Translations under genes and position numbers: made by a program
Source: Stomoxys calcitrans
Taxonomy: Eukaryota > Arthropoda > Insecta > Diptera > Muscidae
DNA length: 64,000 bases
Assembly (NCBI RefSeq): GCF_963082655.1
Contig: NC_081552.1
Coordinates: 5,022,648-5,086,647, forward strand
Reading direction: 5' to 3'
Notes under the pieces: model-generated
Told to the model about the DNA's origin: nothing
What the model saw: only the letters and a program-made list of their open reading frames with translations
Databases searched by the model: none
Part shown: piece after piece, positions 12,101 through 21,612 of the stretch
Layout of the letters: the number at the start of each line of letters is the position of its first letter
Position numbering within the stretch: position 1 is the first letter of the stretch

Positions 12101-14443
12101 AAATGAAAGGTATTTGCGAGTGGAATGCGAATCTTATATCCAAATGTGGGACCAAGTTTCTGGAGGTCAACCCTCCCCAAAAACATCCCCCCAAGGAGGA
12201 CATATTTACGACAATGGCAATATGGGACTCAAATGAAAGGTCTTTGGGGCTCAAATAAAAGGTCTTTGGGTCTTCAAGGCAGTAGAGCTCGATATTGATA
12301 GTTTTTAGGACCTATACCCCGAACCGGAAATATTTGCTGACTTTTACAATAAGGGGTTTGAGATTAGAAAACGAATTTGATATTCAATTTCTAGGCCACT
12401 GGCAATATGGGGTTCAAATAAATGACAATAGAGCACGATGCTGACATATTTTCGGGGCTTACTGTTTGGGGGACCTGCCCACTCTCCAAAACACCCCTAA
12501 ATGGGCATATTTACCGACCATGTCAATGTGGGGCTCAAATGAAAGGTATTAAGGAGTAGAGCACGAAATTGGTACCCACTTTTGGGACAAAATTTTCTAG
12601 GGGTCTACCGCTTTCCCACAATACCACAAAAACAGCAATTATTTACTAACCACCGCAAATAAAGGTATTTGGGAGTAGAATACGAAAATCCAAATGTGAA
12701 GCCGTGTTTCCCCAAAATACCTCCTCAAGGGAAAAAAATTTACCGACCATGCCAATATGTGGCTCAAATGAAAAGTTTTTGAGATTATAAAACGAATTTG
12801 ATAACCAATTTTGAAGCCAAACGTTTGGGGGACGCCTCGTCCTATTAACTCACCTTTGACCATTGCCAATATGGGGTTTAAACAAACGGTATTTGAGAGA
12901 AGAGCACGATGATGATACTTTTTTCAGCGCCAAGTGTCATCATGAGAATATCGGCCTAAAATAAAATATTTTTAGAATGGAGTACATCTAACATCCAAAC
13001 TTAAATGACATTAAACCCTCCGAGCGAATTCGTAGTCCAATAAAGTTCATATGGGACTCATATTGTTATACTGTTAGTTAGGGGATATGCATATACTATT
13101 GCTCTTTAATTGTCGAAAATAATGATTCAAAGAATAATTTTGTTCCATGTAACGTAAAAGCTAGTACTATATAAAATGTAAAAATAATTGAATCAATTAA
13201 TTTTTTTATTGAAAATTTCAAATATATATATTAATTTATGTTAGTCTATGTCGGTAGCAAGACTTAAACCCGCCTCGCTACTCTTTATTTTATACTTCAA
13301 AAAACAATATGTTCCATTGCATTTTTGGAAAAACCCCCGGAAGTGCTTTGTTTCTAAGGAGTGATCATGGACTCAAACATAAACCTCAAGTTCGTGTTTC
13401 GGGAATTTTACATTTGCGAACCAAATTTTAAAAGTGAAATTTGAATATAACATTTGCAAAACTATGTAATGGTACAATAAAAAAAATAACAAATATTTCG
13501 GAAATTTCAATAATTCTTTCCTTGGGTCAATTACAAAAAATATTTTATGTACTATTTAATTATTATCACTTAGGCTATTTTTCCTTTCTCTGGTGCATAT
13601 ATATGTATATGGCGAAATACTTTCGACGGCGCGTGTCAGCCCCATTCATCGTATGCACACAGCAGGCAATATGGGAGAAAACTGTGAAAAGGTGTTGAAA
13701 TGCCAAACAAAGGAACAATACCACAGTGATTTCATGAGTCATGAAAGAGTTCCAAAAATCACTTGTGAATTGGGACTCACTTTACAGTCTAAAAAATTGC
13801 TATGGTTTTGTCAAATGTTACGTTTTATAATAAGCATAATTGCCTCTATACATTTACGATACATAATTTCTACATTTACGAGAGCATAAGCAGGCCTTAA
13901 GAGATATTTAAACTAAAACTTACTCCATTTTCTTGTTGGCAAATTGTTGAATGGTGCTTTGCATGATAAACTAAAAACCTATATTTGTATAATTGTATCC
14001 CGATCTTATCTTAGATCACGGAGCCCTTGCCATTATTAAGACACATTAAATCAAATCATTAGCTCATGCCATGCTTAACACTTGCCTTGCATGATGTCAC
14101 AACTGTGTTGCTTGCAAATCGATTAAAACTAAATTTTTGTCTTACAGTCTGTTTCTTCAATGCTGGTCTATATCGTTCAACTGGCTACAAAATGGAAGAT
14201 ACCTGGCCAGATACAATTAAAGTTACTTCAGATCTAAATGTGCCAGTTGTGGTCACAGCTTATACCGAATATGAGTTGCCTTTGGACATGGAGCGTTTTG
14301 AAGAAGAATGTGGTCGTGAATTGAAAATTGTGCAAAAACCAGAAGAAAATCCCTTTTCTTCGACTAGACCAGAGCGAAACTTTATATCGGATGATGAGGC
14401 TCCCCTTATGTATAAGAACTACTTCTGCTTTGTGGTAGAGTAA
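1728..14443 (+). CDS. Double MYND zinc-finger protein, MSS51/ZMYND17-like, 8 exons
   Basis: Exons: 1728-2364, 6035-6186, 6267-6414, 7621-8022, 8281-8409, 8498-8648, 8712-8818, 14148-14443. All junctions are GT-AG and phases agree, giving 673 residues. Residues 1-250 are low-complexity, Lys/Ser-rich with a run of Asp (about 50-60). A canonical MYND finger follows: C262, C265, C277, C280, C286, H290, H297, C301; intron 2 falls between C262 and C265. A second, looser finger is C361, C366, C377, C380, C386, H390, H395, C399. The rest resembles the C-terminal domain of MSS51-type proteins, with 'GLYRSTGY' and 'PVVVTAYTEYELP'. MYND fingers usually bind proline-rich partner peptides; the role here is unknown. 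Intron 7 is 5.3 kb and satellite-filled. The stop is followed at once by 17 A. AATAAA signals lie at 14552 and 14578. The family assignment is from memory; the exon model is strong. Confidence 0.85.
2427..2476. repeat. (GA)n microsatellite with GATA interruptions
   Basis: Alternating GA/GATA tract about 60 bp after the exon 1 donor of the MYND gene. A (TC)n tract lies later in the same intron at about 5834-5861. Both are simple-sequence repeats without visible function. Confidence 0.8.
3250..3595 (+). pseudogene. hAT-like transposase remnant
   Basis: One frame reads 'EWEIMEALLEPLYVATQMLQ' followed by 'EEQLFYSDFFKIWLQMKLD', which resembles the C-terminal half of hAT transposases (the W..i..lL.P...aT..l segment before the dimerisation region). 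No start, no catalytic region and no intact ends are seen, and the frame breaks just upstream. It runs into the 153-bp repeat at its 3' side. Recognised by pattern only. Confidence 0.45.
3590..4176 (+). repeat. 153-bp-period repeat element
   Basis: Repeated blocks 'atcggtttatatggcagcta' and 'gaccgatttgaaccatactt', ending in the 'gacagacggacgaacgg' and 'gatcaagaatata' tail shared by other copies in the window. Same orientation as the copies at 44805, 48540 and 55790. Confidence 0.7.
4177..4407 (+). mobile_element. 237-bp-class TA-flanked MITE, copy 2
   Basis: Same termini and interior as copy 1 in the opposite orientation. The right end reads 'gggcaaccaa', so a few bases are lost there and the right-hand TA is not clear. 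It sits exactly at the end of the 153-bp-period repeat. Confidence 0.8.
6841..7035 (-). repeat. SINE fragment in MYND intron 3
   Basis: Reverse-strand match to the SINE body: 'cccatgaacattcc', a block related to 'gagtccgaacggtgtgccgc', and 'gtagccaacatta'. The tRNA-like head is missing. More diverged than the copies at 29415 and 33061. Confidence 0.65.
9165..9194. repeat. (TA)n microsatellite
   Basis: About 14 TA units in intron 7 of the MYND gene, roughly 170 bp before the 41-bp satellite. It creates spurious Ile/Tyr reading frames on both strands. Confidence 0.85.
9359..11630. repeat. 41-bp satellite, about 55 units, two palindromes per unit
   Basis: Strict 41-bp period over about 2.27 kb. 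Each unit holds the perfect 14-bp palindrome TTTTCTATAGAAAA and the 8+1+8 inverted repeat ATTCAGCCTGGCTGAAT, joined by short spacers. Inner units are nearly identical. The first unit (tatgg, catgg) and the last three (gataat, aatgcag, tatgg) are diverged, the pattern expected from unequal exchange. Two 39-bp irregular units, identical to each other, start at 9833 and 11059. Two units near 10910-10960 lack one T. The array lies wholly in the last intron of the MYND gene, so the pre-mRNA should contain it. Confidence 0.97.
11640..13075 (+). repeat. Helitron-like interspersed repeat with ~130-bp internal period
   Basis: Starts 'gtttgtttgtgtgtttctta' with 'ggctgaaccgattttcttga', then repeats modules with 'tcaaatgaaaggt' (at about 11970, 12101, 12231 and 12536, with weaker copies between) and C-rich 'acccccaaaacacccc' blocks. 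The same family occurs at 36926-38298 and 42705-44110. No coding capacity. The remainder of intron 7 (13075-14147) shows nothing recognisable. Confidence 0.7.
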
Positions 14444-14619
14444 AAAAAAAAAAAAAAACAAACCGATTCTGACTAATGTACATACATATGCGAACTATAT
14501 ACATTGTATATATCATATATGCACTGTATATATACAATTTTTTTATTGAAAAATAAATCCAACTTTATACGTAAACCAATAAAATTGAGTTCTAGGGACA
14601 AATAAAAAGGCAACTATCA

Positions 14620-17077
14620 TTACTTAGCCTTGGCCATTTGGGCAATTCGTATATCAACGGGGTTCCGAAGTTTGCGTGGTTTTTTGACCAGCTCGCTTTC
14701 ATCCATCGGTTCAATAACTTTGCCCTTCTGAGTGATGACTGATGGACGGGTGAGCATACGGAAGGCTGTTTCCGTGACATAATTTCGTCCTATTGGCGCT
14801 CTTATGCTTGCTTCGTAGTCTTTCAGGGAGGTGAATGGGAAGGGTATATCGGAGACCAAGTGATTTCTTAATTTTTTATTGACACCTTCATTGATGTAGA
14901 CACCTTCTTTATTTTCATCTTTTCTCTTCTCCTCTGGGGCTAGCTTAAGCAAAAGACGTTTATTGCGTCTTTCCGCCTTTTCTTTGGAAATACCTGCCCC
15001 TGCCCAAGAGCCCCAGCCAGGCATCGAGAGTTGAATTTCAGCATCTTTAAGTTCAGAGTCTTTAGTTTTGTCATGACTAAAGTCGGCTACAATATCATCA
15101 TCTTCGAAGGCCTGTGCAATGGTCATTTGTTGCTCCGTCCTATTGTGATCCTCGTCGTCATCATCTATATCAACATCACCAATGGCCTCGCTTACTGCAC
15201 CAAAACCTATGGCGTTTTGTTTCAGCTTTACAGCTGCCAACTTATTTGGGTCTATGCTGTCAGCATTAGAATTGACTTTTGTTTCCATGTTTGAGTCGGC
15301 ATCTTTCGATTTCAAAGATTTCTCCAAAGTTTCATTTAGTTTCGTAACCGTGTCCCGGTTTTCTTCATCCAATACGTTGGTCAACTCTTCATCTATTAAT
15401 GGTCGTGTAGCAGCCTTTTTGAATGACAAATCCTTTAAATTCTGTAGAGGATCATGCTCTTTTATACCAGAAGATTTTTTGTAAATCTTCTTGCCTTTGG
15501 CCAATTTTTTGCCCTTCTCATTGATTATCTCTAATTTCTTTTGAAGCTTCTCTCTAATGGCATCTTCTTGGGCATCAAAAATATCGTCCAGAGATTTAAC
15601 AGCGTTGGGATCTATTTCCTCAACTAGCCATCCATTTTCAAACTTTTGCTTTTTATCAGCTATTTTTGTGGGAATGGTATGCGTTTTCGGTCTCTTGTTG
15701 GATTTTGACTTGGCTTTGTTTTCCAACTTATTTTTAGATTGCTCACTACTCTTGTTATGGTCCAATGAATTTTCTTCTTTCTCATTGTAAGACTCTTCGG
15801 CGTTAGCGTCCTCATTTTCTTCTTCCTCTAATAATCGCTTGTACTCTTCGAGCATTTTCTCATTATCATTGCGTTCCAGCCAATATTTACGCCAATTTGT
15901 ATGCTCGTCTTGTTCCTTGGAAATATGGGTTTCCCTCTTGCCTACCGTTGTCCAAGGATTAAAGGGGTCGTAATCGCCCTCGTCCTCCTGTTCTTCAGGT
16001 TTATTGAGTGTTTTATTCCCATCCTCATCAGAGTCGTCTTCCTTAATTTTTTGAGTTAACTGTCTGCTCACCTGCAACTGTTCGGCCAAGTCTTTGCGTA
16101 CATCTTTATCATATTTGGCACGTATTTGCAGATTTTTCGCCCACGTTCCAGTGTTTTTATGCCTCAAGTTAGCTCTTTCCAAAACTCTGGACTTTTCAAG
16201 GGCATTAAGTTTTTCCATGGCAGCTTCAGGGTTAGTCTTTTGCAGAAGCTCGAACTGTTTGATTTGTTCTTGCATTTTTTGCTTTTTCAAAAGTTTGTGA
16301 TATTTTTTCGATTTAATTTTGCTCTGCATGCGAGCCTTTATTGACTTTTGAGCTTCCCTCATTTTGAGATAAGCTAGCTCCTTACGTTTGGCAATCAATT
16401 CCTCCTTTGTCATTTTCTTTTGTAAAAGCTCTTGTTCGCGCTTTTGCAATTCTGCAGGATCTTGCATATCACCCATATGCTCCCGTTTGATCTTAGCGTA
16501 TTTATTCTCCAGCTCCTCCATTTGCACCATCAAATCAGTTTTGAAGCTATGCTTTAAGGGTTTGCGATACAGCGAGGTGTTAAGGTAAACAGTTTCAGAT
16601 TTCAAGGGAAATACCTGTAGAATAAAACAAAATGGTAGCCACTGGATCGACTCATACAACAAAATCATTATTTACTTGAGTTTCGGCGGCTCTATTGGAA
16701 GTGACCACAGCGTCCCATTTGGCCAGTTTAGTTTTGACATCCTCATAACCTATTGTTCTTTTGATACGTTCTGCTGCAGGTTTCTCCAATGGCTTATGGA
16801 GAACCTTTTTTGAGGTTGCAGCTTTTTTAAGCTCTTTGCCAGTGTCCAAGTGCTTCTTGGTGCCTTGTAAAACCTGGACTATGTCATTTAAGCCCACGGG
16901 CTGTGCTTTTGGCTTCGACACCACTGCTGTTCCCTTGACCAACTGGAATTCATCTTGCACCAATTTCGGTTCATCGCGTGTCGATTTGCGAATATGTTGA
17001 GTCTTTCCCAAACTACTGATAGCCTGCAGCAGTTGTTTATGCGATTTTGGATTGATTTGTTCCTCATCATCACTCAT
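14620..17077 (-). CDS. Utp14: UTP14, U3 snoRNA-associated protein, 2 exons
   Basis: Exons 17077-16676 and 16614-14620 around a 61-bp GT-AG intron in phase 0; 798 residues. UTP14 is a nucleolar component of the small-subunit processome and, in yeast, activates the DEAH helicase Dhr1 during 18S rRNA maturation. Evidence is the basic and acidic coiled-coil composition throughout, the family hallmark 'MPGWGSWAGAGI' (residues 665-676), the 'PFPFTSLKDYEASIRAPIG' region and the C-terminal 'RNPVDIRIAQMAKAK'. The length suits animal UTP14. The start is the first ATG, followed by MSDDEE. A polyadenylation signal on this strand is TTTATT at 14542-14547, inside the 3' region of the convergent MYND gene. 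Confidence 0.93.
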
Positions 17078-17280
17078 GTTTTAATAAAATATACTCGAAT
17101 TTCAACCAAAAAGGGCACGTTCGCACGTTTATTTTTGACAGCACCGTCTGGTTTAGGTTCTAATTTCGATATTTGTTTATTAATCGAAGAAACGATAATT
17201 GATACAATAAAGAGATGACACGTTATGGAGTGTTAACACTGTGAAATTAATCGTACACATTCTACTAAATAATTCTAATA

Positions 17281-18578
17281 TAAAGACTGGTACTATAATC
17301 GATTTTCGCGTCATTTTTCGTCGATTACTTTTTTTAGATAATAGTTTTTAAAGCAAAAAATTAGATGATTCAATTCAGAAGGACATTGCCTTATTACCTT
17401 CGGTAAAATTTTATTAAAATTGTTATTTTACAATTGTTGTTTGGGGTCAATCTAAGGGTTTTGCCTTTCGGAATAAAAAAGAGGGAGAATGAGGGGTTTT
17501 AAATTTAAAATTTGCTAGCAACATTGTCAAATTTCGTAGGTTTTAAATGCTGCTTTCAACAAATATCCAAATAGCTCGCAGAGCCCCGTATTGCCATGGT
17601 GGATACAATTTTCCGGCTTGGATTGGGGTGGCCCATTAAGCATTTGGCCAGAAAATTTTTGTCAAATTTGTATTCTACTCCCAAATACATTTAAATTAAA
17701 TCCCAGATTATACTGTCTTGTCTTCATACATTTGGCCTCAAATGAATGAAGACATTTAGTCCTGGGTACATGAACTCAATTTTTAATACCATATTCGGAT
17801 TCTACTCTTCAACATCTTTCATTTGATACCCATATTATCCTTATTGGTCCACTTTTGATTTGGGGTAACTGGAGAGGGTCCGCCCCCTTCCGATTTGGTT
17901 TGGTTGACAGTCGTATGATAAAAATGATGTCAACATACAACTGTTCTCAACCAAAACAACGCTTTACACGCCAAAAAAAAAATATAATTACAATGAAACG
18001 AATTAGCAACAATGTTGTTTCCAACATTGTGAGATTTCACAAAATTTAATTGATGTTTCCCAACATTTTCCGCACAATCGAAGTCACTACTAAGCTTTAA
18101 GTGTGAATGATGGTACAACAAAGAGGTAGTGTCATTAGCACGACAACAAAAATCTACCCCCAACAAAACTACTTTCAGTGGCAAATGCCGTAAATTGTAA
18201 TGTCAAAGTGGTTTTAGAAATAAACTTTGTTTTACAACTTATTTTCTTAAAATGTGTTTTATATACGTATTTTCATCATTATAACACTGTTTTGTTGCTT
18301 ATGTGTGGAATATCGGATCAAATAGAACACCTTTTTAAGATTTTAGAAAAATATCACAGCTGTGATATCAAGTCTGACATTTAGATTTACTGCAAAATCA
18401 AAACAAACAAAAAAATGTACTCAGCTGTTTGCATGACTTCGCCTTATTAGTGCATCCTGATGGGAATGGGGGAATGTTCCACTGAATGAAATCAGCAAGT
18501 TTTTTTGCATTAAAATTATTATGTAAAAAAAGTAATAGCGAAAAATATCGCGAAAAACTAATATAGTACCAACCTTAA
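17281..18578. mobile_element. DNA element with ~100-bp imperfect inverted ends
   Basis: The left end from 17281 (ctggtactataatcgatttt, then 'attactttttttagataata') matches the complement of the right end before 18578 (ggttggtactatattagttt, then 'attactttttttacataata') over about 100 bp, with mismatches. No transposase is visible. A reverse-strand fragment of the Helitron-like family lies inside at about 17590-17900. The element occupies the interval between the head-to-head UTP14 and AIMP2 genes. Superfamily not assigned; the target duplication is unclear. Confidence 0.55.
17590..17900 (-). repeat. Fragment of the Helitron-like family
   Basis: On the reverse strand it shows the family's 'gcggaccctctcc'-like block, 'atatgggtatcaaatgaaag' and 'gagtagaatccgaatatgg'. 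It is truncated on both sides. Confidence 0.5.
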
Positions 18579-19423
18579 AGGTGGTCTCATTTGAACAACA
18601 AATCATATGGTGCAATCCGCTATCTTACCATCAAGATGAAATTTCAAAAATTACATTGTTCTCAATACTACCAAAGAAACGTGCGCTCGTGTATGTAAAC
18701 AAAGAGAACGTGCGCGGGGGTTTGCTGCGAATGTAAGCACAGAACTGACATCGAACTACCGTCAAACCGGCCGGGTGTTTTCAGTTGGTCTATTAATCCA
18801 CATTGAGTTGTAGCCTATTGAAAAAGTTGACGCTTTAATTAACTTGTTGTATGAAGCTCAAAAATATGACATTTCAATCAGCATTTCAATGAACAAAAGG
18901 GAGAAAAGAAAAGCGTACATGCAATAAAAAAGATCTATAAGAAAGAAAGAGATGAAACTAGCCAGCAGTTCCCTGCTTGGGGTAAGATTCAATGTTTGTA
19001 CTGTATTGCAGTTAAATAATATTGTACTGTATATGATGTTCTAAGGAAAGGTCGCAAATATTCTATAAGAAATAGATGAACTTATCCAAGTGTTACAGGA
19101 TGATGCCTAAGTGTTACATGATGATGGCTAGTACTCTGTTTCTCTCCTCACATAGAAAAAAGTCAAAATCATAAACAAATTATGAATTGAAAATGTGCAA
19201 ATTTCGATGATTTAACAATTTTTGAATCTCAAATAGGTTGTTTAGCAACTACTACTGCAATTTATTCGCTTGTGTGAAGAACCCTTTAGAATCGATTTCC
19301 TTGTCACTTATTTTACATACCTTTTATCGAAAAAATTGATATAATTTCGATTTATGTGCCATCTGTGACACACAATTTTGCAATTCTAATAAAATAATTG
19401 TGAAAAAAATCATAAAAAAAACC
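18579..19423. other. 5' region of AIMP2, no other feature seen
   Basis: About 850 bp without a supported gene or repeat, AT-rich. It must contain at least part of the AIMP2 promoter and 5' untranslated region. No TATA box or initiator can be fixed by eye. Confidence 0.4.
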
Positions 19424-21269
19424 ATGTATGAACTAAAAACGTTACTTCCGAAATTTGATATTAATCTGCCCAAGTGCATGTACGAAATGAAAAACTTGAA
19501 CACAACCACCTTGGCCGAAGACACTCACTCTGGTGGTCATGCCAGCGTCTCAAATGTAAGTATGAATGGTATCCTGCTGGGGTAACTTTTTCTTGGATTT
19601 CATTCATCTTTGCAACAATTGTAATGTTTTAACCACTCACACCTATCCCATTTTTGAAGGGTTTTCTGAAATTCTTTGGTATGACTATTACGCCCACGCC
19701 CACAGCCTCGGCCGTAAGCACGTGTTGCCCTCTCGATTTGGATAAACTTGGTTTGCAAATTCAACAAATTCTGAAGGTTAAATTTTCTTTTGTGTTTGTT
19801 CTTCTTTCTAATATATTCACTAACTTTCATGATACCCTCGCACTCAATTATTTGTCTCACTAGTTGTTCCAAGAAATAGAGGCATTGTGGTAATGTGGCC
19901 CTGGAAACTCTTAACTCGACAAAGTTCTTAACACTTTTTGAAGGACATTACTAATCAGTCATACTTCTCCGCTAAGAATAAAAAAGTCCATAATAGCTTT
20001 GCAATTTTAAAATACTATTAACACAACATATTAACACAAATTCTCATATCTCGCTCTCTCCTTGCCAAATGATTATTTTTCATGATTCTCACACATAGGC
20101 CTACCTCTCGTGTTTGGTTGCTGCTCATTTTTCCATTAGTATTTAGTAAACTGTTCGAGTCAATAGTGTGTGCTGGGGGTGCTTTATAGAATAACTGTTG
20201 TTGTGTAGCTGAAGAGAAATGATTCCGAAGGTGGCTGCCATCGTTAGCTTTTCACTAAATATGTCATAAAACTAACCTAAAAATGTCTGCTGTCCACTGA
20301 ATTCATTAATGAAAATAATTGTTGTTTATGTCTTTTTTTCATTTGATTTTTAAAGGTCTCTTGCGATGATGCCCAATCAGTAGTTCAACGCCAGGAAAAA
20401 GTACTGCTACAATTGGATGAACTGAAAAAACAGCTGGCTGGCATACGTTCCACATTGGGTCTATGCCAGAAAGGCCTTCAGCACACTTCGTTCGTTTCCT
20501 CCAACAATGGAGGTCTGCGTGAGGTTAGTTAAAATCTCATTTTGGGTTAGCATAATGCCAACTGTTTTTTTTTTCTACATGCAGGAACCTTTGCACGATA
20601 TTGTTATAAATGGTCATCCAAATTTTATTCCCTATGCTTTATTGGCCATGAAAAATGCTTGGAAAGAGCTATTCACTATTGATGTGAAAACGTTTACCCA
20701 CTCCACCATGAATGATATTGGCAAAGAAGCCAAAGCTTTTGAAGAAGCTCTTAAATCTGTGCCCATCAATCCCGCTTTACCAAAAGTAAATGTTACGCTT
20801 ATCTGGAAAAATTGTAAGTCGCAATTTGTACAATACTTGAAAAAAAATAATCCTTTTTCTCTCACTTTCACTCTCTCTCTCTGTTTTCAAAGGTGAACAT
20901 ACAGAGATGATTAGTTCTCCCACCATGTATGTGCCCATTTATGGTGAAGTGAATATCATCAGGTATTTGGGTCGTGTTGGGCCCACTGAATATCGTTATG
21001 AAGATTCTCTTTTATGCAATGAAATTGACGCTGTGTTGGACATTTGCTATCAATTGTTGCGTTGCACTACGCCCAAAAGTAAAGCTAATATGATACGCAC
21101 CTTAAATAATCGCCTACAAAAACAACAGTATTTTGGTGGTGATAAAATGTCCATAGCCGATATTGGTGTTCACAGTTCCTTGCGTCGTATGCCCTCCATA
21201 ACCGATAAAGATTTAACGCCATCATTGCTTGAATGGCGTAAACGAGCCGCTAAAGTAACTTTGATTTAA
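19424..21269 (+). CDS. AIMP2: AIMP2 (p38), multi-tRNA-synthetase complex scaffold, 4 exons
   Basis: Exons 19424-19555, 20356-20523, 20585-20813, 20893-21269, all GT-AG and in phase; 301 residues. AIMP2 is the cytosolic scaffold that holds lysyl-tRNA synthetase and other members of the animal multisynthetase complex. Residues 1-26 carry the N-terminal 'LPKCMYEMKNL' motif known to bind lysyl-tRNA synthetase. Residues about 51-80 form a short leucine-rich coiled coil ('LLQLDELKKQLAGIRSTLG'). Exons 3-4 encode the GST-like domain with 'YVPIYGEVNIIRYLGR' and 'ADIGVHSSLRRM'. The length is close to the human protein (320). The start is the only ATG giving the conserved N-terminus. AATAAA lies at 21343, after a (GT)n tract in the 3' UTR. 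Confidence 0.93.
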
Positions 21270-21308
21270 GACAGTTCGTGACTAATTTAGTTTAAGAAAT
21301 CGAAAATG

Positions 21309-21334
21309 AATGTGTGTGTGTGTGTGTGTGTGTA
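21309..21334. repeat. (GT)n microsatellite in AIMP2 3' UTR
   Basis: About 13 GT units, 40 bp after the AIMP2 stop codon and just before its AATAAA signal. Confidence 0.85.
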
Positions 21335-21612
21335 GCACAGAAAATAAATCGACGAAATATTCTGATACTTACCAAAACTCAAGATTGAGGTAAGAGCAAC
21401 GTATATAGTGTTTGTTGGTATTATTATAAAAAGTATATTTTTTATTGAATTCAGAAAAAATAATGACAACTTAACAGCAGTCAATCTACAACTAGGGAAG
21501 TGAGTTTCTCACTTTTATTATCATCAATAGTTCATTCATTTTCAGTCTGATAAAAAAAAAACAATAAAAAAGACGCCGTCATTTGCAAAAAACGCACAAT
21601 GACCGAATACTC

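Noticed and set aside
13441..13889. Overlapping short frames that could be an extra exon of the MYND gene
   Set aside because: Exon 7 joins exon 8 in phase without them, and neither frame has a conserved motif or suitable splice sites at both ends.
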